Shown: one piece after another, positions 30,290 through 41,259 of the stretch | Position numbering within the stretch: position 1 is the first letter of the stretch | How the letters are laid out: each line of letters begins with the position of its first letter | NCBI GenBank assembly: GCA_049999725.1 | Contig: JBNGIS010017006.1 | Span: forward strand, 67,580-108,838 | Length of the DNA: 41,259 nucleotides | Direction: 5' to 3' | Source of the DNA: Haplomitrium mnioides | Taxonomy: Eukaryota; Marchantiophyta; Haplomitriopsida; Calobryales | Position numbers and translations under genes: made by a program | The notes under the pieces: generated by a model | What the model saw: only the letters and a program-made list of their open reading frames with translations | Told to the model about the DNA's origin: nothing | Database searches by the model: none

Positions 30290-32250
30290 TCAGGAACTAT
30301 GCTCTCACAGCTCTACAAGGGTCTGATCCCTTTCTTCAGTCTCCGCGGTCCTAACGGAAACGTGGAGTCTTCTGAGGGCTCCGAAAGATTCAACGAAAAC
30401 ATGGTGTCTCCAGAGTGCTTCGGGGGATTCGACGGGCTACGTGGCGTCTCCAGGGAGTCCGCGGGGCTTCAACAGAGAGGTGGCGGGCCACGAAGAACTT
30501 AGCAAGACTCAGCCTTCCTAAATGAAGAGCCCGGTTAAGTAGGTTCCGAGTGAGCTTCCGATGTGGAGAGCCCACTTAATAGGGATCTATTGGAAGGTCC
30601 GACCGGAAGAAGCAAGGACTGATCAGACAAAAGGACGATCTATCAAAGATGTAGGCTAGGAGATGATAAGTTTCAAAGTTCAAAACAATACCAAGTTGAC
30701 AGTTGAAAGTTCGACGACACGTGCGAGGAGTTGGGTCAAAAGAAGTTGCTTTGTAGTTCTTATATCGAGCTTGTCCACAACTCAGTGAAGGAAGCTTCGG
30801 ACGCATGTTTTTCTTATCACGAGCTTTCGACAAGATTGCTTCAAAACGACAACCAAGGCATTGTTCTTACTCGACAAGGCAGACGGCTCTTCGGATGACG
30901 TGGCATCCACGGGAGACTTGGGGAAAGTCCGTGGGTCAACTTTGGAAAGAAGTCAAAGCGACGGTCAGCCTACCTCTTTGCGGGGCAGCGTTGGACGGCG
31001 CGGTAATGAATGACGTGTCAGCCCCAGAGAGTCCATAAGTCTTCACGGAGAGGTGGCGAATCCATGGCGTCTGAGGGTCCATAGCGGATGACGTGGCGGC
31101 TTCACAGAGTCTGCAAGGCTTCACGGAGAGGTGGCGGGCCCAGGGCGTCCGAGGGTTTATAGCGGAAACGTGGCAAGCGTAAGGGGCCTATAGACTTTAG
31201 CGGAAACATGGACGAAGGAGAGGGTCCGCGGTCTTCATCGGAGAAAGGTCTGTGCGACTGTCAGACTACCTCCTTGTGGAACGGGATCGGATGGCGGGGC
31301 TTCCGATGATGTGGCACTCAGCGAAGGTTCGAGGGATCCTCCAGGTCAGAGCAGAGTCAACCATGGAACCAAGTTAGCGTGACGGTCAGACTACCCCCTT
31401 GCAAGGCGGCATCGAAGAGCGCAGCTCGGAAGAAAGTCAATCTCAACACGTGGCATGTCGAAGGAGTCTGAGGGATCCTACGGAGTTCCCTATCTATTGG
31501 ATCCTTGGGCTGGGGATCCGAGGTCAACTACGAGAGAAAACTCAACAATCGACCTGAATCTCGCTAGGCTCTACAGACTCGGATCCATGGGGATCTCCGG
31601 ATGCAAATCTTGGAGATTCCGTGGGACTCCTTTTCCAAGGGATTCTTTGGAACTTTGTTCCGAATGGTTCTTCAAACTGGAGTTCCGTGGGAATCTTTGG
31701 AATGTCAATCCGCAAGAATCCTCGAACTCACCTCCATGCTACCGTTGTACTTGGAATCATTCGACTAACTGGCAAGACACGCGTCGCAACGTCCAAATCC
31801 AAGCCAACGGGATTAATAAACAGTGGGGACACACGTTGCAACCTCTTATTCCGAGCCCAACAAGATTAACAAACTTTCAACGGGAATGGCTCGAAGGATC
31901 TGGGAAAGCTCGAGGGGTATACATCGGGGGGCTACAAATTCAGAAGAGTTGATGTGCAAGCAAATTAGAGGCGCGATAGCGATCTCGGGACGAGGAAATC
32001 GCAACGAGATAAGGTAGGAGTGGGATTCCAATGAGAAGCTACGTGAAGCAAGTGAACTCGTGCTGGGAGCAAGCGGCGGTGGAGGTGGATTGGAGGGGTG
32101 CCGAGAATCACTGGGCGGTGAGTTCTAGAGGCTCGGGCGATCCAGGTGAACTCATCCCCGTAAGTGGACCAAGAGCGGAGGTGGATCGATACAGGAGTCT
32201 AGAAGGGAATCTGGCCTGTTGAGAATTTGGGAGAGGCTGCCAAGTGAGAT
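30290..32250. repeat. GC-rich degenerate tandem-repeat region
   Basis: Base composition rises sharply here. A phrase like GACGGTCAGACTACCTCCTT recurs near 30960, 31258 and 31381, and the phrase ACGGAGAGGTGGCGGGCC with variants recurs near 30470, 31040 and 31116. No reading frame shows a recognisable domain. The orientation and position in front of gag at 33480 make it a candidate LTR or 5' leader of element D, but no partner copy is visible. Confidence 0.5.
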
Positions 32251-33477
32251 CTTGGAGTCGTCTCTGCATTCCTTGTGTTGGAGCATCAACCTAGAGTGCT
32301 TGGAGTGTGCTCTGGTGTAATTCTTCAAGTGAGCTGAGAGAGGGTGGCTACGTTAGTGCCTGCGCACTGCGGAGAAGACCTATCGAGACTCCGGGGTGGA
32401 GTGAGCTCCCTGCAATCGGGAAGACTGTCTTCTAGTGGTGGAAGTCAAAGAAATCCTCTTCTTAGCTTGAGGAAGTAAAAGCAAGGCTTCTCGTGATGGA
32501 AGTTGAAAAACTATCTAGAGAAGGGGGTGTGGGTGTGGATGTTGGTGTGGAGGTGGAAAGGTGGTAAGTGATTCAGAAGGGATAAATCTACTGGAGAGAT
32601 CAGTTCCAGAGGGCCTTCAAGGACTTTGTTCTGTTGCAGTACACTATTTGGATGTGTTTGTGCATATGTTCATAGTTAGATTTGCATTCTGCATTTTGTA
32701 TACAAGAGATATACTAGACTAGAATATAACATGACTAGTTGAGCAAACCCTGGTTCAGCTTTGGAGGGGGAGTCAAGTCCCTTGAGACAGTCCTATGACC
32801 ATGGGGGTTAATGTTTTATGTTTCTGACCTTGTTTTATAGTTTAGAAAATAGTTCATATTAGGATAGTTAGGAATCACAGTTGTACCAGTTCTTGTGACA
32901 ACCGTGAGAGGGGGAGTCTAGTCTTCTGTCATTGTTTATTGGTGTAGGTCACAACACCTCCCTGCTCTGAAAGCATACACAAGGTGGCAGGGTCTAAGAT
33001 TTAGACCCTTGGAATATATTGAAGGAATTACACAATACATGTTGGGTGGTGTAAATGTGGGCTTGGGGTGTTATGAATGAATGACTAGATTATAGTCTGA
33101 AGAGAGTGAGAGGTGAACAAAGGGCTTGTAAGGAAAGGAAGAATCTTTAAAGCCTCAAAGTGATAACTGGTAAAGGGCCATCTCAAAAAAAACTTGAAAG
33201 CTCTGAATATGTCCTCCCTTGCCTTCCAATTGGCACTTGAGAAGGTTAAGGCCTGAAGCTGGAGAGTGACATGAGTTTTTGGAACTAGAAGGAGGGCCAA
33301 AGGTTTGGAGAAACCTAAGACCAACCCGGACCCAAGTTATCACCTTGTGCACTAAAGACCCAAAGTTAGATTGGGAAGCACATTCCAAAACACAGAGTTG
33401 CTGTGGTTGAGTCTGTTGAGGAAGAGTGGTAGATAGAAGAGACTTTTGGGTGGAAGTGGCAGTGGCCAGTGAAGGGA
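32251..33477. other. Leader-like DNA upstream of element D gag
   Basis: Non-coding, with two G-rich tracts (TTTGGAGGGGGAGTCAAGTC near 32761 and GAGAGGGGGAGTCTAGTC near 32910). No credible primer-binding site was found. Probably 5' untranslated region and part of an LTR of element D. Confidence 0.4.
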
Positions 33478-34269
33478 TGGTCAATCCAGTACCCCCTTCA
33501 GGGCTTCAAGTGACGCTCGAAGGATGACCCAGATGCGTGGCTAGACGACCTGGAGAACACTGCAGCAGCAAATGGCGAAAGCTATGTGAAAATTGGGATC
33601 CTGCCATCAGTTTTGAAGAGAGAAGCCCAGCCTTGGTACAAGAATTTGCCTCACAATGTTAAGCGGAACTGGCATGCATTAAAGACAACATTCATTGCGG
33701 AATTCTGAGGGATCGCAGAAGAGACGAAAGCGCTAATCAAGATGGGTCAGCTCAGAATAGAAAAGAAGGAGTCCATGAGGAAATTCCTCTAGCAATTTAA
33801 GAAGGTGGCACGGAAGCTGAACCTGCCAGCCACTGACGAGATGCTCATTGCATGGTTCTTGGCAACTCTACCCAAGGGAATTGGGACCTGGGTGAGACAA
33901 ACAAATTCACAGACTCTAGAAGAATTCGTCAATGCAGCCCGATCCTATGTCAAAGTTGTGATCACCAGTTCCCGCAGGAAGGCACATGCCAAATACAATT
34001 TAGATGACTCTTCGGACACCTTGGATAGTGACGAGGAAACGGATGAGATTTTCGAGTCCTCGTCGAAAAGTGAGAATGAGTCGGGCAGCAGCAGCTCAGA
34101 GGAGAACCGATCGTCCAAAAAAAAGAAGAAGAAAAAGGATCTCAAGAAGAAGAAGCATGCCAAAGAGGTAAGTCAATGCAAAGAGGCCAACAAGGGGAAG
34201 TACAAAAAAATTGAACCCCAACTTGAGGCGAGCAGGAAGCCAGGGGGAGGGATTGGATTGAAGAGCTGA
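33478..34269 (+). pseudogene. Gag (capsid part) of element D
   Basis: One frame with three stops (near 33513, 33706 and 33790) carries RSKDDPDAWLDDLENTAA, LKREAQPWYKNLP, WHALKTTFIAEF, KKESMRKFL, QFKKVARKLNLP and EFVNAARSYVKV, the standard retrotransposon gag fold. It is followed by a long Ser/Glu then Lys-rich tail (34010-34180). The last complete open stretch ends at 34269 and the frame changes before the zinc knuckles. Confidence 0.85.
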
Positions 34270-34277
34270 GCGCCAAG

Positions 34278-34958
34278 ATGGAGGCAATGAATATCCTCCT
34301 GGCTAGGATCAAACCGGAAGGCAAGCCTCTGCCCACCCAAAGAGTAGGAGTTTGGTGCGTAAGATGCAAGCAACACAAACACTCCCCTCAGGAATGTCCG
34401 AACGACAACAATGTTGTGCATTACGTAAGGGAGGAAGCACCAGAATACGTGAGAGAAGAGGTCGAATATGTGATGGAGGAGGCCTCGGAAACTGTGTATC
34501 AAATTAAAGAGGAGCGAAGGGCCTATTTGAACAATGCTGAACAAGCCTGCAGGAGGGAGAAAGGGCCAGTGAATCAATAGGATGCCAATCAGCCACCCAG
34601 AACAACGATCATGGTATGTTGGAATTGTGGCCAGCCCAACCACATTTCCTCCAATTGTCCGGAGCCACGTAAGAGTGGTTATGGCCAACCGCCTCCCTTG
34701 TGCTTCCAATGCAAGAAGGAGGGGCATGTGGCTGTCAATTGCCCAACCAAAAGGCCTGATGCACCCCTTAAGCCAAGCACAAATCGTTCTCCCCCCACAA
34801 TTGTCAATCTAATCACCTTGGAGATGGAGGAGGAAGCCGAATTGCCAGGATGGGAGACACCCACTGCCGAGGATTGTTTCCGAGTGGTAACCAGGGTCGG
34901 GAAAAGGCCAAAAAGAAGAGCCAGAAGAAGTCTGAGCGGAAAGCCAAGAAGGGGGTAG
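34278..34958 (+). pseudogene. Nucleocapsid region of element D, three zinc knuckles
   Basis: Three CCHC motifs are visible in one frame: CVRCKQHKHSPQEC (near 34355), CWNCGQPNHISSNC (34617-34658) and CFQCKKEGHVAVNC (34701-34742). A stop at 34578-34580 separates the first from the other two. Most Ty3 gags have one or two. Between knuckles 1 and 2 lies an acidic repeat (YVREEAPEYVREEVEYV). Nucleocapsid knuckles bind the element RNA. Confidence 0.8.
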
Positions 34959-34966
34959 CTCAAGTG

Positions 34967-35823
34967 ACCTCATCAGGAAATGATTTGGATTATCAGAGGG
35001 ATAATCCAAAGTGGTTCTATCGGAAGCAACAAGACCATGTGAGGAGGCAATTGGAAGCGCAGGAAGCTCTGGAGGAAGAACAGGCAGCAGAAGAGACCCT
35101 CAAAGAGGTCCGCAAGCAGCAAGAAGGGACCCAAGAGGCAAGGGCGAGTGTTGCAGCCTCCGAAGAGGGGACAAAGCCTAGCCCCTACAGCATCCAAGAA
35201 GATGTGCAAGATTGTCTTGTTACGGCCATAGTGGGCCAACTCATCAAGGATAGCTTGTTGTATCGAAGGCAGCTCCGTGAATTGCTGATGGGAGCCAAGA
35301 GGAGAAGAAGAGTACCCAAGGTAGGAGCTCCAACGGATCTGCAGCTGGTTTGTGAAGACAAGGGGACCTCGGAGATCGACATACAAATCGCGGGGTGCAC
35401 ACTATCATTAGTGCCCGTAGATGGAGGGGCATGAGTCAACATCATGGTGGAGGAAATGGCTCACAAACTGGGATTCACGGAATTCCAACATACAGTCAGA
35501 ATCATGAGGCTGGCAGATGGGTCACGAGTGAAGCCATTGGGCTCCCTCCTCCAAATACTAACATCCATCGGAGGGAAGGAGTTCAAGCTGAACTATCTGG
35601 TGATGCGACATGCCCGAGCGTCTCTATACCCAGTGTTGATTAGACGGCCTTGGCTGTATGGGGCCCGAGTTATGCACAACTGAGGGAACTCGACATTGGT
35701 GTTCGGCCCCGAAAAAACGATAGTGCACTATGGCCATGTTCCTCACCTGAGGGAAACACAGTCCGAGGCAGAGTATGACAGTGAGTGGTCCGAGGAGGAA
35801 GAAGATTCAGAATACCACTACTA
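34967..35823 (+). pseudogene. Linker and aspartic protease of element D
   Basis: A charged, likely coiled-coil linker (EAQEALEEEQAAEETLKEV) precedes the protease. The active site reads PVDGGA, then a stop, then VNIM, matching the usual DGG(A/S)SVN(I/L)M pattern. It continues MRLADGSRVKPLGSL and PVLIRRPWLYGARV. Stops are at 35434, 35683 and about 35823. Confidence 0.75.
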
Positions 35824-36061
35824 GGTGCATATGGTGAGTGAGGCGACAGAGGAGGATCTGTCGGAGGAGGGTGTGGTGTCCGTAAATCAAATCGAATTGT
35901 CCACCTACGTTGGAACAGAGCACCAGTGGAGGAAATCCACAGAAGAGCGGACCAGAGATGAGGACATTAGGATCCGAAGGGAAGAGGAGTCCAAAGCATC
36001 TCATCGGATGTAGAAAGCGGATACGGGAAGGTCCGAAGAAGCTCCTCGGGAGGAGGGAGGA

Positions 36062-37172
36062 GTGCAATTGGCTACTCTGATACCAGCAGGGGACAACCAT
36101 GGGCGAAATGAGACAGGGATGGTGCGGGATGCCCAACACAAGCAATTGGTGGTCCGAGAAGGACACACCTTCCACATAAGCTTCCAACTACCCAAAGAAT
36201 CGGAGCGGACCCTCACCAATCTCCTGCATAATTTCAATGACGCCTTTGCTTGGAGTCACGTAGATTTGAAGAGAGTCCTGAGAGAATTGGGGGAGCACCG
36301 AATCGACTTGGAACCAACCACGATCCCGATGCAACAAACGCAATATCGAATGAATCTCCAATTCTCCTTGCTAGTGAAGGAGGAGATAGACAAGCTATTG
36401 GAAGCCAATTTCATTTACCCAGTCCTCAATAGAAAATGGGTGTCCCCCTAGTAGTGGTGCCCAAGAAGGTGGGACAAGACAGAGAGAAGAAGATCTGAGT
36501 ATGCCAAGATTTTCGAAAGCTGAACGAGGCTACCAAGAAGGACCACTATCCGTTGCCTTTCACGGGTGGGGTGCTGGATTTGGTGGTAGGGCAAGAAGTG
36601 TACAGCTTCCTTGACGGTACTCAAGATACAATCAAATCTGGATCCGAGAAGAGGATCAACTCAAGACAACATTCACCACGGAATGAGGGGTGTTTTCTTT
36701 TAGAAGAATGCCCTTCGAATTGTGCAATGCACCAGGGACATTCCAGAGGATGATGATGAATATCTTCCATGACTACCTCAGAAAATTCTTGGAAGTATTC
36801 ATTGACGACTTCGTGGTGTATGGCAAACTGGAGAACCACAAGCGGGATGTGAAGCTCACCCTCCAACGGTGTAGAGAAATGGAGTTGAGACTGCATCCTA
36901 GCAAGTGTTTCTTCGGGGTGAAGGAGGGGATACTCCTCGGACACTGGATTTCTAGCAGAGAGATAGAGGTGGATCAGGAGAAGATCACCAACTGGATGAA
37001 TGTTGCCTTTCCCACCATCCTGAAGGAGGTGCAAGAATTCCCATGGTGCATTGGGTATTATCGAAGATTCATCAACCAATTCACCTTAATAGCTCTGCCC
37101 CTCACCCAAATGACCAAGGGGGGTAGCACATTTGAAGCCACCCCTGAAGGCTGGCAAGCTTCAAAGAATTAA
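36062..37172 (+). pseudogene. Reverse transcriptase of element D
   Basis: The N-terminal part contains HRIDLEPTTIPMQQTQYRMN and LLEANFIYPV (36300-36420). After a double stop comes CQDFRKLNEATKKDHYPLPF (36500-36560), the fingers and palm signature. A frameshift leads to FSFRRMPFELCNAPGTFQRM (36693-36750) and FIDDFVVYGK (about 36800), where IDD is the catalytic aspartate pair. GHWISSREIEVD marks the thumb. Frame breaks near 36610-36690 lose part of the palm. Confidence 0.85.
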
Positions 37173-37744
37173 AGAAGAGGCTAACGAGCGCCCCTATGTT
37201 AGTACCTCCAACCTGGGGGAAGGATTTCCATGTGATGATTGACGTGTCTGGGTTCTGCATCGGAGTAGTGTTGTCCCAAGTGGATGAGAAGGGGTGGGAT
37301 CACCCAATCTACTTCACTAGCAAGCTATTGGCCCCAACAGAGAAGAATTACTCTGCCACAGATCGGAAAGCCCTAGGGATCATCTATGCCTTGAAGAAAT
37401 TCAGGAATTATTTGTTGCATGACAAAGTGATCTTCCATACAGATCACAGTGCACTCAAATACATGGTGAACAAACCAGATGTCACTAGTCAGATTGCAAG
37501 GTGGGTGCTTCTCTTGCATGAGTTCAATTTTGAAGTCAGGATCAAGCCCGGGAAGAAGCACAACAATGCAGATTTCTTCTCCAGGATTGCTGGACCCGTC
37601 AATCGGAAGGAGGTAGGTGATGAATTCCCTGATGAGGACCTGTTTCAAGTGAAAGTTGGGAGGCCATGGACTACGCCACCATCACCGAATTCCTCTGTTC
37701 CGCCCAGCTTCCCAAAGACAGCAGTAGAGAGGAGGCTGTTGTAA
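37173..37744 (+). pseudogene. RNase H of element D
   Basis: FHVMIDVSGFCIGVVLSQ carries the first catalytic Asp, then HPIYFTSKLL, RKALGIIYALKKFRNYLL (Glu is replaced by Lys in the usual REALA position), FHTDHSALKYMVNKPDV and KKHNNADFFSRI with the later Asp. It continues in the same frame past 37670, but integrase lies in another frame. Confidence 0.82.
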
Positions 37745-38710
37745 TCCTCAGGAAGGTAAAGCCATACCTCTTAATCAAAGGAGTACTGCATAAGAGGGGG
37801 TATGAGGGGATGATCAGACACTATCTTGAGCGGGATCAGTCCACAGTGGTAATGCGAGCCCTCCATGGAGAGGAGGTGGGAGGCCACTTTGCAGCAGATA
37901 CCACAATCAAAAAAATCTTGGATGCAGGATATTGGTGGCCCACCTTCCACAAGGATGTGCACTTTTGGGTAAAATGGTGTGATGCATGCCAAAGAACAAG
38001 GAGGCCTACAGCAAACCAACGACATCCTCTGGTGCCCATCATTCCCCTAGCACCTTTTGAGAAGTGAGGGATTGACTTCATCGGCCCAATTGCACCTTCC
38101 ACTTGGAAGAGCAACAGGTACATATTGTTGGCCACTGATTATGCAACCAAGTGGGTGGAGGCCAGAGCCACTTGGAAGGATGATGCCAAGACAGTGGCAG
38201 CCTTTCTCTATGAGCAGATGTTATGCAGATTCGGGCCTCCTTTGGAGCTGGTCAGTGATCAAGGGACTCACTTCATCAATCAGGTAATCCGAGACCTGAC
38301 TAATTGATACCTGATCAAGCATAGACGCACCACAACTTACCATCATAAGGCCAATGGCATGACAGAGAGAGCCAACGGGATCATGAGGAAGATCCTCAGT
38401 AAAATGGTGGCAGCCAACAAAGCAGATTGGGATCTCAAGCTGCTCACCGCAACCCATGCCTACAATTTGGCTTACAAGACAACAACGGGCCACTGCCCCT
38501 AGTTTTTGGTCTTTGAACAGTAGTATGTTCTAGTACTAGTAGAGTATGAGGTGCCCACCAAGCGATTGTTGGAGCATGAGAGGATGGTTGAGGATCAAAG
38601 CAAGAGGGAAAGGCTCTATCAGCTAGAAAGCCTGGAGGAGACCAGAGAGTTAGCCCAAGGGAGGTTGGAGCACTGTCAGCCCTGCCGCTATGGTGCTATG
38701 CTGAAAACAC
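37666..38710 (+). pseudogene. Integrase of element D, C-terminally truncated
   Basis: The zinc region has HGEEVGGHFAADTT and CDACQR (to 37993). The core has GIDFIGPI, ATDYATKWVEA, then ELVSDQGTHFINQ (38248-38285) and HHKANGMTERANGIM (38340-38385), so Asp, Asp and Glu are all visible. Stops occur at 38065, 38305, 38500 and 38521. After RLYQLESLEETRELAQGRLE the homologous sequence ends and non-coding DNA begins, so the element is truncated on the right. Confidence 0.83.
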
Positions 38711-40480
38711 AACCCCAGTCGCCGCATGCGCCAAAATAAGGGTTTTCGGGATACTTGTTGTAGGAGGGACCGATAATTTGTCGATTTGAGTGGTTTAGGA
38801 GGGTGCTGGGCTGGATTTGGTTCAGGTTTGGGCACCCGTTCTTGGTTTACAGATTACAACAACTGGTTCAGGCCAAAACAGAGTTTTGGAATTACCAAAA
38901 ATTGAGCTTTTACTCCACTTTATTTCATCTCAACACCTAGTGGAGGTGGCTGGACTTCGGTGCATAGATACAACTCTGTCCCCTACTTGGGACCAGGCCA
39001 GCTTTGTAATTACAGAGTTCCAAGAACTGGAACCTGCCCCTAGCTCCCACTCCTAATTACTCCTAAGCTGAAATTGAATACCCAAAAAAACAGAACTTTG
39101 CACTATGCTAATAAACAACAACGGATTTTCTCCAGCAAAGTTCTGGATGTTCTCACAAGCTCTTTCTAACTATATATACAGAATTCAGAATATGTATAGG
39201 ATCAATTGTCACACCCAAAGGCAGCAAAACCAAAAGAATTTTTGGCAATGTTACCAATTCCCGAAATTGGGAATTTTACACAATCGTGATCTCCCTTCTT
39301 CCGGTTGGTGCTGCCCTTGGCTTGCTGGTGGCTGGAGGTCCTCCCCTGATTGCTCTGGTCTTCCTTGCTGCCCCCACGAGCTGCTCCTTTGCTGAAAACA
39401 ATCGCTGGTCTTCAGATCTTTCGGCTCCTCCACCACTCACAATCTCCATGTTCCGTCGACTGCCCACGATTGTTGGCTGCCCCCTCTTCCGATTCCACCT
39501 CAATTTCTCACACCCGTTCAGACAAAAGAGTTTTACTTCTGCCCCACAGAAGGTGTATGTTCTTCTCCCTCACCAGGGAGATGCTCCTCTCGAACACCGG
39601 TCACCCACTCCACCTTGTCGCCGAATTCCGCCTCCTTACTCTTCTTCTGGGAGCATACCTCACCAGAACTTCTTCAGGCTCCACGAAATCTCACTAGAAT
39701 CAAATCCTTGGCCTGGATTTCCCCAGCAAATCCTTCACTCAGAAACCTGAGCTCACCCTCCCTAGCTCAAGAGGGGGGATCCTCCTTATATGCCTTCCCA
39801 AATGAAAATACGGTGTACTATGAAAATCATGCGTGCAACCACTGAAGAAGTGGAAACATGTGCCAAAGAAAATTTAAGGGAGTCTCCTTCACCAATTAGA
39901 GCCCACCGCTCTTCTGTTGTAAGTCACCTCCATGTCCACAAATCCTCGCACAAGCCCACGTTCGCTCTGCTCCTGTACCTCCCTCCGCGACTCTGCTTGC
40001 TCCAACATGATGGAAAAAGAAAAAAGCACAATACAAGGATCCCCAACAATGAGGCTCCCGTCAAAGGTATACCCCCAGAGTGAGGAAGCCAGCACCTCCA
40101 TTAATTGGCCAAACGCATTTGCCTTGGCGCCCATATGCAATTTCACTTTAATTTCTAATGTTAACAACATGGGCATAAATTAAAGGCTCTAATGCCTTGG
40201 CCAACTTGTTTTTCTCTGTCAACTAACTATCTTTAGGTTCAAGCTACTTGAAGGTCCTCCCTAAGTTTGGTGAGCGGAAAATTTTTTCATTAAAGTTTGT
40301 TTGGCTTATTTTTCTTTTACTTTGCTAAACTAGGTTAGTTTATTTTCATTTGTTTCCTTTTTTTAACTTAGTTTAGTTACTTCTTTCATTTGTCTTGACC
40401 TGTTATTTTCCCTTCCAATAAGAACTCTACTGTTCTTTGCCTTTCCCCTTCCCATCCTCCTTCCTCCTCGTGATCCTTGG
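38711..40480 (-). other. LTR-like non-coding DNA at the right side
   Basis: No coding domain recognised on either strand. On the minus strand ATATAAGG (plus 39784-39791) inside GGCATATAAGGAGG is a good TATA box, suggesting an LTR core promoter pointing left. I could not find the matching LTR. Confidence 0.35.
39784..39791 (-). promoter_or_regulatory. Possible TATA box, minus strand
   Basis: ATATAAGG on the minus strand, in GGCATATAAGGAGGATCC. Inferred only from sequence and the LTR-like setting. Confidence 0.35.
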
Positions 40481-41259
40481 CGCATTCTCTTCATGCGCAA
40501 TCGACTTTCCTTTTTCCTACTGGAATCCTTTTGCTTGATTCTCCTCGGCACAAGTCCTCCTGCGAAATCTTCTTGGGACGATTGGATTCGGTCCCATGCA
40601 TTCTTCTCGATAATCTCAAACCGTGATTCATCCTTGTTCAATCCCCTACCGTGCAGCCTTCCCCTCACAATTCAATCCTACTTGCGATTTCATCCTGGTA
40701 CCTGTGCGATTTCTCTAGCAAATTCCTCCCTGCCTACTTGAATCCTCCCCTGCGTCGATTTCTCTAGCCTCCTCGCTCGGCTCAATTCCCAGGTCATGCT
40801 TGATCCCTGCCCGATCCACTCGCCTTCTACTACAATCCAAAGTCTTCCTTGCGCTCTCCTCTTGGCTGTGAATTTGTTTCACCCTTTCTGCAATTTCTAT
40901 CTCTCCCCCCTCTGCGAATTTGCGTCCTCTATTCACGATCTGCCCAACCTGCAACGATCTCTGGTGAACTCCTCCTGCGACATCGATTCAATTCCTCTCT
41001 ATGCTCCATCGCGGTTCAGCCCCCTCTCGATTCCAGGTACGATCCCATCTCTCCAAGACCCGCGATCAAATCCTCCTTGCTTGATCTTTGACCAATTTCT
41101 CCAGCCCCTGGCGATTTCCCTAGTGACCTCTCCTCTATGGTGGAATTTTCTTTCTCTTCGCGATCTTTTGGCAAATTCTCCCCTTTTTAAATCCTCATGC
41201 GCCAAAGTTCTTCATGTTGTCACTCCTCCATGCCTTTTCTAATCCCAAATCCTCCTCCA
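40481..41259. repeat. Degenerate short-word repeats (GCGATTTCTC family)
   Basis: Words such as TGCGATTTCTCTAGCAAATT, GTCGATTTCTCTAGCC, GGCGATTTCCCTAG, TTGCGATTTCATCC and CGCGATCAAATCC recur about every 30-60 bases, alternating with AATTCCTCC/AATCCTCC. This resembles a very decayed tandem array. The open frames over it reflect the pyrimidine bias. It runs to the window edge. Confidence 0.55.

Larger units (their letters stand above)
33478..38710 (+). mobile_element. Ty3-type retrotransposon D, internal region
   Basis: Gag, nucleocapsid, protease, reverse transcriptase, RNase H and integrase occur in canonical Ty3 order on the plus strand. Many frameshifts and stops interrupt it. Similarity stops at about 38710, before the integrase C-terminus. 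The gag phrase FK-RSKDDPDAWLDDLE is close to that of element C (FKGRSKDDVDTWVKRFE), so C and D belong to related lineages. Confidence 0.85.

Noticed and set aside
31455-31952. A 165-codon open frame in the GC-rich block
   Set aside because: No recognisable domain, overlaps similar-sized frames in other phases, and sits in repeated DNA. GC-rich sequence lengthens chance frames.
34016-34180. Ser/Glu- and Lys-rich segment as a separate gene
   Set aside because: It is the C-terminal tail of the element D gag in the same frame as the capsid domain.
39286-40083. Overlapping open frames rich in Ser, Pro and Leu
   Set aside because: They reflect pyrimidine bias of LTR-like DNA; no domain, start context or splice evidence supports them.
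1-41259. tRNA or rRNA genes
   Set aside because: I found no cloverleaf with conserved boxes or rRNA landmarks by eye. The only tRNA-related sequence is the primer-binding site of element C.

Overview
This window looks like intergenic DNA from a large, repeat-rich land-plant genome. The support is Ty3-type LTR retrotransposons with plant-style chromodomain, Tat-like gag and tRNA-Asp-type primer-binding features, plant-like spliced genes, and a long decayed minisatellite. A fern or gymnosperm is my guess, and only a guess. I see no intact host gene, rRNA, tRNA or CRISPR. Nearly everything is nested, broken mobile DNA.

Layout. 1-1370 is the right end of one copy (copy 1) of a DNA transposon that runs off the left edge. 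1371-8879 is a ~106-bp minisatellite, split at 4621-6875 by a chromodomain-bearing Ty3 element (element A) with two LTRs and a perfect 5-bp target duplication. 8880-25107 is a second Ty3 element (element B), also inserted in the minisatellite, with a pol lacking a chromodomain. It contains an assembly gap at 9583-9592. Nested in its integrase region is a second copy (copy 2) of the DNA transposon, 11691-22441. The minisatellite resumes briefly (25113-25320) and then abuts the gag of a third Ty3 element (C, minus strand, 25321-27330) with long LTR-like DNA beyond it. A GC-rich repetitive stretch (30290-32250) and leader precede a fourth Ty3 element (D, plus strand, gag to integrase, 33480-38710). 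The last 2.5 kb is LTR-like non-coding DNA.

The most interesting object is the DNA transposon. The copy at 11691-22441 is about 10.75 kb, has terminal inverted repeats starting AACAGCCGCTACTTTGAAC and appears to make a 4-bp target duplication. It carries two divergent, spliced genes fired from a compact two-TATA promoter at 17453-17560. The minus-strand gene is a broken DDE-like transposase. The plus-strand gene joins a ParB-like region to a beta-class amino (N4-cytosine or N6-adenine) DNA methyltransferase, an architecture typical of phage and bacteria. A palindrome built on TGCGCGCA is repeated in both subterminal zones, in introns of both genes and in the transposase N-terminal coding region. 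The inferred system is a mobile element that encodes a prokaryote-type DNA methylase and is studded with a candidate recognition motif. Both copies here are mutated, but copy 1 keeps an intact SAM-binding motif that copy 2 has lost.

Order of events inferred from nesting: the minisatellite is oldest; A, B and copy 1 inserted into it; copy 2 then inserted into B.
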